From: JASJBU01 sp963797085
GTDB taxonomy: Bacteria > Pseudomonadota > Gammaproteobacteria > Chromatiales > Chromatiaceae
Assembly (NCBI GenBank): GCA_963797085.1
Contig: CAWCOA010000011.1
Location: forward strand, 186,001 to 250,000
Direction of reading: 5' to 3'
Length of the DNA stretch: 64,000 nt
Position numbers and translations under genes: made by a program. Of the stretch, positions 1-6,892 are shown in pieces. Below the pieces are notes generated by a model. It was not told the DNA's origin. It saw only the letters and a list, made by a program, of their open reading frames with translations, and searched no databases. Every line of letters begins with the position of its first letter. Position 1 is the first letter of the stretch.

Positions 1-844
1 CAACGTCAAATATCTGGATAATCTCGAATCCGGCATCTGCGCTGTAAAGATGTCCATCCCTATCCACCGCGATACCTTTAGGCCGGACAAATGCGCCCGG
101 ATGCGAGCCCTGATAGCCAATAACCTTGACGAACTCACCGTTTTTGTCGAACACCTGAACACGGAAATTAAGGGCGTCGGTCACATACAGGTTGCCTGCA
201 GAATCGAGAGCGAGATGAGTTGGCCGGTGAAAGGTTCCTTCCTGCTTACCAATACCTCCTATTATGTCGACAACCTCACCACTCTCCTGATCGATCACTT
301 CCACTTCGTTGTCATTGATATCACAAACATATATCTTGCCATCGCGCACAACAACTGCTGTTGGACGGAACTGATTCTCAGCACCATAGGCACGGTAGAA
401 CTCGTTTCTTTCGTTAAATACGACGATCTGCCCCCTGCCGGCATCTGCCACGTACTTGTAACCATCGGGCGTTATAAATATGCCGGAAGGGTCCTGAAGC
501 GCCCCCCAGGTAGCGTCCTGTATGTAATCAAAGGAATTACTCTCAAGATTGACAATAATAATCTTCTTAATGGTTTTATCGCTGATATAGATCTTGCCCT
601 CTTCATGGGCAATTGAATACGGCCTTGCCAGGCGCTTCCCGCTCTCTTCCTCACCGATCAGAAATGCCCTGAACTGGTTCTTCTTGCCTAAATCGTGCTC
701 CTCGGTAATGCTTCTCAGGAACTGGACGCGCGGCTCCTGCGGTGGCGGAGGATAGAAAACCGTCCCTATCTGCTTGGGCGCCTGGGCGCAGGCCGACAAA
801 CACAGTACGAAAATAATTAATACCGAATGAAAAGTTGCGTTCAT
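1..844 (-). CDS. NHL-repeat (beta-propeller) lipoprotein, 3' end outside window
   Basis: The minus-strand reading frame is open from the ATG at 844 to the left edge without a stop, so the C-terminus lies outside. Residues 1-19 form a lipoprotein signal with lipobox L16-S-A-C19, which predicts a membrane-anchored protein exported to the periplasm or cell surface. The mature part has repeated NHL/six-bladed-propeller phrases such as RPYSIAHEEGKIYISD, DPSGIFITPDGYKYVADA and RPKGIAVDRDGHLYSADAG, spaced about 45 residues apart. A ribosome site (GGAAGGA) sits 7-8 bases before the ATG. NHL propellers are usually binding scaffolds, not enzymes. It lies 55 bp downstream of a multiheme cytochrome gene on the same strand and is probably co-transcribed, suggesting a structural or docking role in the same electron-transfer system. 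The substrate is unknown. Confidence 0.85.
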   Translation of the reverse strand, partial: MNATFHSVLIIFVLCLSACAQAPKQIGTVFYPPPPQEPRVQFLRSITEEHDLGKKNQFRAFLIGEEESGKRLARPYSIAHEEGKIYISDKTIKKIIIVNLESNSFDYIQDATWGALQDPSGIFITPDGYKYVADAGRGQIVVFNERNEFYRAYGAENQFRPTAVVVRDGKIYVCDINDNEVEVIDQESGEVVDIIGGIGKQEGTFHRPTHLALDSAGNLYVTDALNFRVQVFDKNGEFVKVIGYQGSHPGAFVRPKGIAVDRDGHLYSADAGFEIIQIFDV

Positions 845-899
845 TCCAGTCCTTCCTGGTTGAGAAATTCTCGCGTTGTGCAATATCGAAGCCATCTGA

Positions 900-1904
900 T
901 TATTTCTTTTGTTGCGCTTGTTTGGCCCGGATCAACGTCTCGAGAGAAGCATCATCACCCTCTCGCTTTGTCACCTTGAAAGCATTCTGCACAGGCTCGA
1001 AACGGTCATAGCTCACCTTGGGATGGCACGTTGGGCCACAGGTTCCACCGGTCTCGCTTAGTTCAAAATCATTGATAACGATATGACGCTTGCCGAAGTC
1101 TACTTTTTCCCGAATAAGTTTGGGATTTTCGGCACTGTGGTGGTGGTGACATGCCCTGCAGGTCCTGCCTTTCTTTCTGTTTACATGCCTGTAATGCAGG
1201 TTGAGGTTACCGTTCCTGAAGGCTGTCGTGGACAGCGTTCGCGGCTCACTGAATGCTGCTTCATCGTGGCAGTTGAAACAGATGTATTTGTCTTTGGAGT
1301 AACTGGCATAAAAGGCACCCGGATAGACACCCTTCAATAACCTGTGGTTCGGACTGGCATGCGCCTCATGACACATCGTGCACTGCCCGATACCGAAGGG
1401 AAGATGGTGTACAGTCTTCTCATCTTCATAAGTTTCCTGCGGAGAAGGCAACTCTTTTCCCTTGGTGACCTTCTGGGTCTTGGAATGGCATTCGAAACAG
1501 AGGTCAGGCAGCGCCGCCCTGGTTTGTTTATAGTGCTCAGTCGCATGAGGATCATGACATTTAGTACATTCACCTTTACCGACTGGCCCGTGCACCACTT
1601 CACCCTTGAACAGATTCCTGTCATGACACATGGTACACAGCTCACTCCCTTCCGCGAGCATCTTGAAGCTATGCTGGTCTGACTCCGCCTGTAGGTGGCA
1701 AATTACGCAGGCGCGTCCGTCCGCCGCTATCAGATGGACGAACTTCTTTTCCACGATACCTGTATGACAAGAGGCAGTGGTACAAGACTGCCCGGGTTGC
1801 AGGGTAATTTCTTCTGCACTCACGACTGGATGCAGGCAGAAAATGACAATAAGTGACACAAGTAGTAACGCAGAAACTTGCCACCTGGTAATTGTCATCA
1901 CCAT
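900..1904 (-). CDS. Secreted multiheme cytochrome c, doubled-CXXCH type (7-9 hemes)
   Basis: 334 residues with an N-terminal signal peptide (hydrophobic residues 11-28, then VSA before EEI). Seven canonical CXXCH haem sites are visible: CVICH, CTMCH, CTKCH, CFECH, CTMCH, CFNCH and CRACH. There are two wider candidates, CTTASCH (CX4CH) near the N-terminus and CGPTCH (CX3CH) near the C-terminus. Extra histidines such as HGPVGKGECTKCH and HLPFGIGQCTMCH fit the doubled-CXXCH/cytochrome c3-like family, with bis-His ligation likely. The expected role is periplasmic or outer-surface electron transfer. The C-terminus is lysine/glutamine-rich without an anchor. It precedes the NHL lipoprotein gene. 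Electron donor and acceptor cannot be inferred. Confidence 0.92.
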   Translation of the reverse strand: MVMTITRWQVSALLLVSLIVIFCLHPVVSAEEITLQPGQSCTTASCHTGIVEKKFVHLIAADGRACVICHLQAESDQHSFKMLAEGSELCTMCHDRNLFKGEVVHGPVGKGECTKCHDPHATEHYKQTRAALPDLCFECHSKTQKVTKGKELPSPQETYEDEKTVHHLPFGIGQCTMCHEAHASPNHRLLKGVYPGAFYASYSKDKYICFNCHDEAAFSEPRTLSTTAFRNGNLNLHYRHVNRKKGRTCRACHHHHSAENPKLIREKVDFGKRHIVINDFELSETGGTCGPTCHPKVSYDRFEPVQNAFKVTKREGDDASLETLIRAKQAQQKK

Positions 1905-2475
1905 CGCCAGCCCTCACTCTAACAAAGCACAAAACCGACTATCTATCGGCAATCATTAATTCATCACTACATTAAAAAAGGCAGGTCGCGACTCCACGCT
2001 GTAAATGTTTTCTTCCTTGCCTATCCGAGAATACGTTTCACGTCACAAAATATTATTATGTACCTTGGGTTTACACCCAATCTGGCCAGTGACGTCTGCA
2101 TAAAACCCTGGCCCAACAAAATAATAACTACACAAGCGATGGCTGAATTAACTGCTTGATCCCACGGTACCGCAAGGTACTTTTTGGATCCATACGTACA
2201 AACCCTGTAGGCATATAAGAATCAACCGAACTAGCCAAAGGCTTCTCTCATCCCCTGTTCAGGGCCATGTAACGCGGGTTGACAAAATAGCGGAGGAACT
2301 GCAGCTTCTTATCTGGCGGATATCCAGCACTGCGGAGAAGATGACATGTCATTCACTCTCAGGGGCAGACGGGATATTTCTGAATCCAGACTAACAACGC
2401 ATTATTATTATCGAACAGCGTGAAAGAGCAGGACCGGTTACGGCCCTACCCTCTCACAATCCGCGACTCACTGCG
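1905..2475. other. Intergenic region, no gene seen
   Basis: 571 bases between two minus-strand cytochrome genes. The short reading frames here show no family resemblance. The only structure noticed is a 5-bp stem with a GCAA loop followed by five T (2167-2185, plus orientation), nested in an outer GATCC/GGATC pair. It is a weak terminator-like element at best. The promoter of the 900-1904 cytochrome must lie near the right part of 1905-2000, but no convincing -35/-10 pair was identified. Confidence 0.4.
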
Positions 2476-3234
2476 TTACTTGATATGGCAGGTAAGGCAC
2501 AGTCCGGATGCCTGCTCGCCACCACCCATATCTGTCTGTGCAACACGCAACAGATGCGTATCGGCAACCGACTCCTGATCGTGCACATCATGACAGGACG
2601 AGCATTGCACCTTGCCGGCGTCCAGGACATCAGCAATTGTGCCACTGGTTCCCATTGTGGTTGAGGTCGCCCTCAGGTTGGGATCCGCCACCGTGTCATA
2701 GGTAATCGACAATGGATGGGTCCCACGCAGGTCCAGATTGGCACCGTCTGTGAAACCTGGCACGACGAAGGCGCCAACAGCACCGCCATAGATATTCGTG
2801 ATTTCATTACCGGCGGTTCCTGCGTACTTGTCAAAAGTATCGATGGCAACCGTACCGTCATGGCATCCCAGACACAGTTTGGCAACACCGTCCGGTTGAG
2901 GCGACTGCGCACCGTCCAGTGTCGAACTCCAGCTGGAATCATACATGGTGTAGGTTTGTGCACTGACCCCGTGGTTCCACAACAGGCCATTGTCATAGTA
3001 CTGCGTTGCCAGGCTGTGATCATGCGGCACATGACAGACCCGACAGATTTCATTTCTCTGATTCCAGCCGCCGGTTGCGCCCAGCTCAGCGACCGCACCA
3101 CCGGCTTCGTCACTGTAATCGTCTGTAAAATCATGTGGACTGCCGACAATGCCGAGTCCCTGACCGTTGGCGAGGACAAGCCCGGAAAACACCAGGCCAA
3201 ATATCCCGATAGATGATGTGATTAGTTTTTTCAT
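2476..3234 (-). CDS. Secreted tetraheme cytochrome c
   Basis: 252 residues with a Sec signal peptide (MKKLITSSIG... ending VLANG). Four CXXCH haem sites are present: CRVCH near residue 65, CLGCH near 122, CSSCH near 212 and CLTCH at the extreme C-terminus. The pattern HDFTDDYSDE, NEICRVCHVPHD and CSSCHDVHD resembles cytochrome c3-like / doubled-CXXCH proteins, with haem-ligand histidines just after the motifs. The protein ends two residues after its last haem site. It is isolated by more than 550 bp on both sides, so it is probably its own transcript. Role: periplasmic electron carrier of unknown partner, presumably tied to the neighbouring cytochromes and the NHL lipoprotein. Confidence 0.9.
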   Translation of the reverse strand: MKKLITSSIGIFGLVFSGLVLANGQGLGIVGSPHDFTDDYSDEAGGAVAELGATGGWNQRNEICRVCHVPHDHSLATQYYDNGLLWNHGVSAQTYTMYDSSWSSTLDGAQSPQPDGVAKLCLGCHDGTVAIDTFDKYAGTAGNEITNIYGGAVGAFVVPGFTDGANLDLRGTHPLSITYDTVADPNLRATSTTMGTSGTIADVLDAGKVQCSSCHDVHDQESVADTHLLRVAQTDMGGGEQASGLCLTCHIK

Positions 3235-3847
3235 GATTCCTTCCCCGTAATTCCGTTATAAATCTGATTATCCCTAGATTTGAATTTGTCAAACCTTCTC
3301 TGAAACAGGTATCTCCTTGTATGTACGTCAACTGCTCGTTTCGTTAGCATCCAATCGCTAACCGGAAAAACCCTACTTCCTGTACCATCACTACAATTTG
3401 ACTAAAGCACTCACATTGTCTTAAGTCAAATTTATATGCACATTAGTTTTTTATTACTTATATCAGAACTAATCTACTATCAAAAATAGATTAATCTACC
3501 GTCAAGAATGGGTAATTTTACCCATGTACTTGACACAGCCGCCGGATATTTGCCGTCGATTGATTGCTTGAAGCAGTATGATCAAAAGGAGCCTGCAGAT
3601 GCTCAGGCCAGGCAATCCATGCAGCTTCTGTTTCTTCGGTTGCCGAATCTGCTTAATGATTTTTCTACCACATGAATAATCAAGCAACATCGTTACCTGG
3701 TTGATGAACACAGATACACGCCAATCTGGAGGTTACCGGGCTGGCGGGGAATGACAGGAATTAGCGCCTTTCACCCACCACAATTGACTTGCCAATGGAT
3801 GCATGATCATCTAGATGTCGCAAAGAAATTCACATGGAGAAGGCGTG
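3235..3847. other. Divergent intergenic region, no gene seen
   Basis: 613 bases separating the minus-strand tetraheme cytochrome from the plus-strand OB-fold gene. It is AT-rich around 3400-3500, as expected for divergent promoters. A 69-codon frame at 3502-3711 (minus) has no recognisable domain, signal or ribosome site and was not accepted. A short palindrome at 3508-3525 is listed separately. Confidence 0.4.
3508..3525. promoter_or_regulatory. Palindrome ATGGGTAA-TT-TTACCCAT, candidate operator
   Basis: Two perfect 8-base arms separated by TT, in the divergent region between the tetraheme cytochrome and the OB-fold gene. The GGGT/ACCC core recurs in a second palindrome (5226-5253) upstream of the triheme cytochrome, though with a different core spacing (6 versus 4 bases). 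A shared regulator is a guess; no cognate protein is visible in the window. Confidence 0.3.
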
Positions 3848-4558
3848 ATGATAACAATCGGAAGACTATTGGTGTTGGCTCTTGTGCTAGTGCTCAATGC
3901 CACAGAAATAATGGCGACAACAGAACCATCACGCATAGGCAAAGTGACAGAGATAAAGATTGTCGGCAAATATATCTATCTGAAGCTCGATGAGCAGGAG
4001 AAAGAAACCTGGCTCGCCACTCTCAAATTAAAAGTATCGCCAGGGGATGAAGTGGAATATCTTGGCGGCGACATCATGGAGAAATTTTACAGCAAGGCCC
4101 TTGATAGAACCTTCGAATCCATCCGCTTCGTGACTCGCATCCGGGTACTTAATAATGACAACGCGCCAACAGCGAATGCAATGCCAGCTGATAGCTACCA
4201 TAAGAATGTAGTGAAGAACGAACCGGTAGAACCCGTACCGGTCAACATCGACGTCACCCCCGCTGAAGGTGAAAAAACTATTCTTGAAATACTCACCTCA
4301 GGTGACAAGATCGCAGGGGAAAAAGTCGTTTTACGCGCCCAGGCTGTCAAGGTTAGCAATAATATACTGGGCAAGAACTGGATTACCCTGCAGGATGGAA
4401 CCGGTTCCGCACCAGATGACAAAATCACTGCAACCACCTCGGAAACCGTTAGGCTCGGTGAAGTATTCACTATCCAAGGTATCGTTAAAACAGACGTCGA
4501 CCTGGGGGGCGGTTATCTATACAAGGTATTGCTTGAGGAAGCCAGATTTACCCAATAG
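3848..4558 (+). CDS. Secreted OB-fold protein linked to cytochrome cluster
   Basis: About 236 residues from the ATG at 3848, preferred over the ATG at 3815 because GGAGA lies 7 bases upstream and translation from here starts directly with a signal peptide (MITIGRLLVLALVLVLNA...EIMA). The mature protein appears to contain two small beta-barrel domains. The N-terminal one covers GKVTEIKIVGKYIYLKLDE. The C-terminal one, GEKVVLRAQAVKVSNNILG through NWITLQDGTGS to a final strand VLLEEARF, matches the OB-fold (nucleic-acid-binding-like, NrfJ-related) style found near cytochrome genes. A proline-rich linker joins them. Exported OB-fold proteins in such clusters may assist cytochrome maturation or assembly; here that is inference from context. 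Confidence 0.75.
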   Translation: MITIGRLLVLALVLVLNATEIMATTEPSRIGKVTEIKIVGKYIYLKLDEQEKETWLATLKLKVSPGDEVEYLGGDIMEKFYSKALDRTFESIRFVTRIRVLNNDNAPTANAMPADSYHKNVVKNEPVEPVPVNIDVTPAEGEKTILEILTSGDKIAGEKVVLRAQAVKVSNNILGKNWITLQDGTGSAPDDKITATTSETVRLGEVFTIQGIVKTDVDLGGGYLYKVLLEEARFTQ

Positions 4559-4587
4559 TGGACAGCATGGCCATGAACATGGTGTAC

Positions 4588-5133
4588 CTACATATTGTGA
4601 CAAGCAAGGCACAGTTCGGTCTCAGTGTGACCCACTGTAAGTTCACCTGATGCAGTACAGTCTTCAACCCCGGCATGAGCCAACTGCACTTTATCCAGAC
4701 GACCGTCGACTGCCCATCCCACCTCATCGGTCTCTTTCAAACTGTGGCATGAAACACAGCTAACCTGACCATTGACGAGAAGGATGTCCGGGTCCAGACT
4801 GAAGCGCGGCACATAGTCACGTGGTTTTCTGACTGCATAGTCATCGTAGCTCATGCCCACGGGATGATTGACCTGCATCCCACTACTCGTTAACTGCAGG
4901 GGGCTATCCGCATTCTTGACTACGATATGGGTTGCACGCATGCCATTGTGGCATTGCATACAACCTTCCGCGACTTCATCCAGCGCGGGCTGATCCTGCC
5001 GTAGCAAGGAAGCCTCCGCCTCGGAGCCCAGCAGCCATTTACTGAAACTGTCACCGAAACTACCCGCAATTAATGCCGGTGATGTGAACGTGACAACGCA
5101 TAGTATTGCTATGGAAAATACAGGTTTCTTCAT
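4588..5133 (-). CDS. Secreted triheme cytochrome c
   Basis: 181 residues, convergent with the OB-fold gene and separated from it by 29 bp. The signal peptide is MKKPVFSIAILCVVTFTSPALIAG. Three CXXCH sites are visible: CMQCH near residue 58, CVSCH near 126 and CLACH three residues before the end. HPVGMSYDDY supplies a likely axial histidine in a phrase common in nonaheme/doubled-CXXCH cytochromes. Like the tetraheme protein, it ends almost on its last haem site. Predicted location is periplasmic, as a small electron-transfer partner in the cluster. Confidence 0.88.
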   Translation of the reverse strand: MKKPVFSIAILCVVTFTSPALIAGSFGDSFSKWLLGSEAEASLLRQDQPALDEVAEGCMQCHNGMRATHIVVKNADSPLQLTSSGMQVNHPVGMSYDDYAVRKPRDYVPRFSLDPDILLVNGQVSCVSCHSLKETDEVGWAVDGRLDKVQLAHAGVEDCTASGELTVGHTETELCLACHNM

Positions 5134-5225
5134 GGATCAATCCCCACCCTACGCGGGCAGGACGACCGGAACGGAGGGAATAGTGCGCCGCTGTTACACA
5201 GATAAAATAATTGTCTACAACAATT

Positions 5226-5253
5226 TAATTAACGGGTTGATACCCATTAATTA
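5226..5253. promoter_or_regulatory. Imperfect 12-bp palindrome upstream of triheme cytochrome
   Basis: TAATTAACGGGT (5226-5237) faces ACCCATTAATTA (5242-5253) with a 4-base spacer; 11 of 12 arm positions pair. It lies about 95-120 bases upstream of the cytochrome start at 5133, a plausible activator or repressor distance. The ACGGGT/ACCCAT core resembles the palindrome at 3508-3525. The rest of 5134-5590 shows no gene. Confidence 0.35.
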
Positions 5254-5589
5254 TTTATCCTTTTTCAACAACCCTTTACCATCCCCGCTCGATCCAAGGC
5301 AGGTTACCACTAGCCCCGGGACTCCTTGCCAGCAAGCCTTTATCTGGAAAATCTCGGTGAAACTATCGACTACCTAGAATTAAACTTTAAGGATCTTCAG
5401 GAAAATTTATGGTTAGAACCTTCAATAAGAGTAATTCAGTAGGAGATATTGAGTAACCAGATAAGGGGTAGTGAATCTGCCCTCCGCCTCTGAGATGACG
5501 GGAGTGCTAACAGACATCAATGTCAGAAGGGGGAAAACAGGATGCGCATAAAGTCTATCCTGAATCGGGTCGAGTGATTCAAATCTTTT

Positions 5590-6720
5590 TGTGTACGGCG
5601 GAGTCCGTTGGGTTGAAGGGATAAAAAGAGCCAACCATCGAGGTTGAACTTTGTCCCCGCAGAAACAGCCGGCCCATCTGCTCCGGGTGTAGTACGATAC
5701 GCTGCCGAGACGGCGGTTCGAGTTTATCCCGATGTGGGACATCAAGGTGTTTTTCCTCTACGCACCGCGCCGGGTCGGCTGTCCAGCCTGCTGGTATCCG
5801 GGTGGAGCGGATGCCCTGGTCGGAAGACAAACACCGATTGACCGAAACCAATGCCTGGTATCTGGCCGGTTGGGCGAAGTACCTGAGCTGGAAAGAGGTG
5901 GCCGAGTCATGCCGCACCAGCTGGGACCATCTGTTCTGCTCGCTGGAGATGGCCGTCAATTGGGCTCGGGCATACCAGGGTCTGTCGGGGATCGAAGCGA
6001 TCGGTATCGATGAGATCCAGTGGCAGCGGGGCCACAAGTACTTGACGCTAGTTTACCCAATCGAGGTGAACTGCAGGCGGCTGTTATGGATCGGTAAGCA
6101 ACGGAAGGTCAAGACCCTGAGGGTACTTCCGCTGGTTTGGGAAGGAGCGAACCGGAGAGCTGCGTTATATCTGCAGTGACATGTGGAAGCCCTACCTGAA
6201 CCTAGATTCCTCAGTTAATCGCTCCACTCTATTATTAACAAGTTGATATTATGTTTGTTTTGTTCGATAAGCACCTTCACCCACTGAGTGAATCACGCTA
6301 TGGGGTAGATTGCACGCTTGTGGCGGCGCATGTCTGTGTTACAACTCCTTGGAATAGAAAAACTATTCCGCGTCATTGTGCCTTGACCTTCACCACCACA
6401 AACGCACCCTCTACCCCATCCAACTAAGGATTCTAGGCTGAAGGTGATAGCCAAGAAGGCGGGGCAGGCCATCCATATCCTGGACCGGTTTCACATCATG
6501 GCGCACCTTAGAAAGGCGATCGATGAGGTACGCGCCCATGAGGCGAAAGAGCTGAAGGAAAATGGATATGACCCGGTGTTGACGAAGAGTCGCGGGCTGC
6601 TGCTTAAGCGCCCGGAGAACTTGACGAAAAAGCAGGAGACCAAACGGGCGGATCTTCTCTGCAGTACAATTTGAGGTCGATCATAAGCTATCTGCTGAAA
6701 GAGGAGTTTCAACTTTTCTG
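5590..6720 (+). pseudogene. Degenerate ISL3-family transposase, interrupted by a MITE-like element
   Basis: Pieces of one ISL3 (IS204/IS1001/IS1165) transposase are spread over three frames. The zinc-finger start EVELCPRRNSRPICSGC is near 5640-5690. RRFEFIPMWDIKVFFLYAPRR is near 5715-5775. RVERMPWSEDKHRLTETN to GIDEIQWQRGHKYLTLVY is at 5802-6060. WFGKERTGELRYICSDMWKPY is near 6133-6195. AKKAGQAIHILDRFHIMAHL to LLKRPENLTKKQ runs 6447-6645, followed by LLQYNLRSIISYLLKEEF to about 6720. Frameshifts occur near 5797, 6125 and 6660, and the C-terminal third is gone. A 237-bp insertion splits it at 6201-6437. No intact IS ends were recognised. It is a dead remnant between pnp and the cytochrome cluster, evidence of past insertion at this boundary. 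Confidence 0.85.
6201..6437. mobile_element. 237-bp MITE-like insertion with terminal inverted repeats and 5-bp target duplication
   Basis: The ends are CCTAGATTCCTCAGTT at 6201-6216 and, reading inward from the other side, CCTAGAATCCTTAGTT (6437 back to 6422): 14 of 16 positions match. The flanks are direct repeats CTGAA at 6196-6200 and 6438-6442. Removing the element plus one CTGAA joins DMWKPYL to KVIAKKAGQ in frame, restoring the ISL3 transposase core, so this is a genuine insertion. No coding sequence lies inside. An internal inverted pair (around 6300-6326 and 6389-6418, sharing ATGGGGTAGA) adds potential secondary structure. The autonomous parent is not in the window and the family was not identified. 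Confidence 0.85.
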
Positions 6721-6840
6721 GGCCGGAAACTGCCCACGAGTTTTTCTCACGAGGCTCTTTTTATTCGACATTATCAGCAAGGCATTACACAGACAACTGA
6801 AAATTACCGCCGTGAAATCAGTGAGTGTAAATTCTGGCAT

Positions 6841-6870
6841 GAATAAAGGGGCCCGCAGGCCCCTTTATTC
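6841..6870. terminator. Strong hairpin terminator downstream of pnp
   Basis: GAATAAAGGGGCC (6841-6853) pairs perfectly with GGCCCCTTTATTC (6858-6870) around a CGCA loop. It lies 23 bases past the pnp stop and can fold on both strands. The flanking T-rich tract is short, so termination strength is inferred from the stem alone. Confidence 0.7.
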
Positions 6871-6892
6871 AGCACGACAGAAGTTACTTTAA

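Noticed and set aside
50..654. Short frames on both strands within 1-844
   Set aside because: They overlap the clear NHL lipoprotein frame, which has a lipobox, ribosome site and repeats.
2158..2190. Terminator in the 1905-2475 gap
   Set aside because: The stem is only 5 bp and points away from the flanking minus-strand genes; mentioned only as a weak structure.
3502..3711. 69-codon minus-strand frame in the gap between the tetraheme cytochrome and the OB-fold gene
   Set aside because: No ribosome site, signal or domain, and it overlaps a likely regulatory region.
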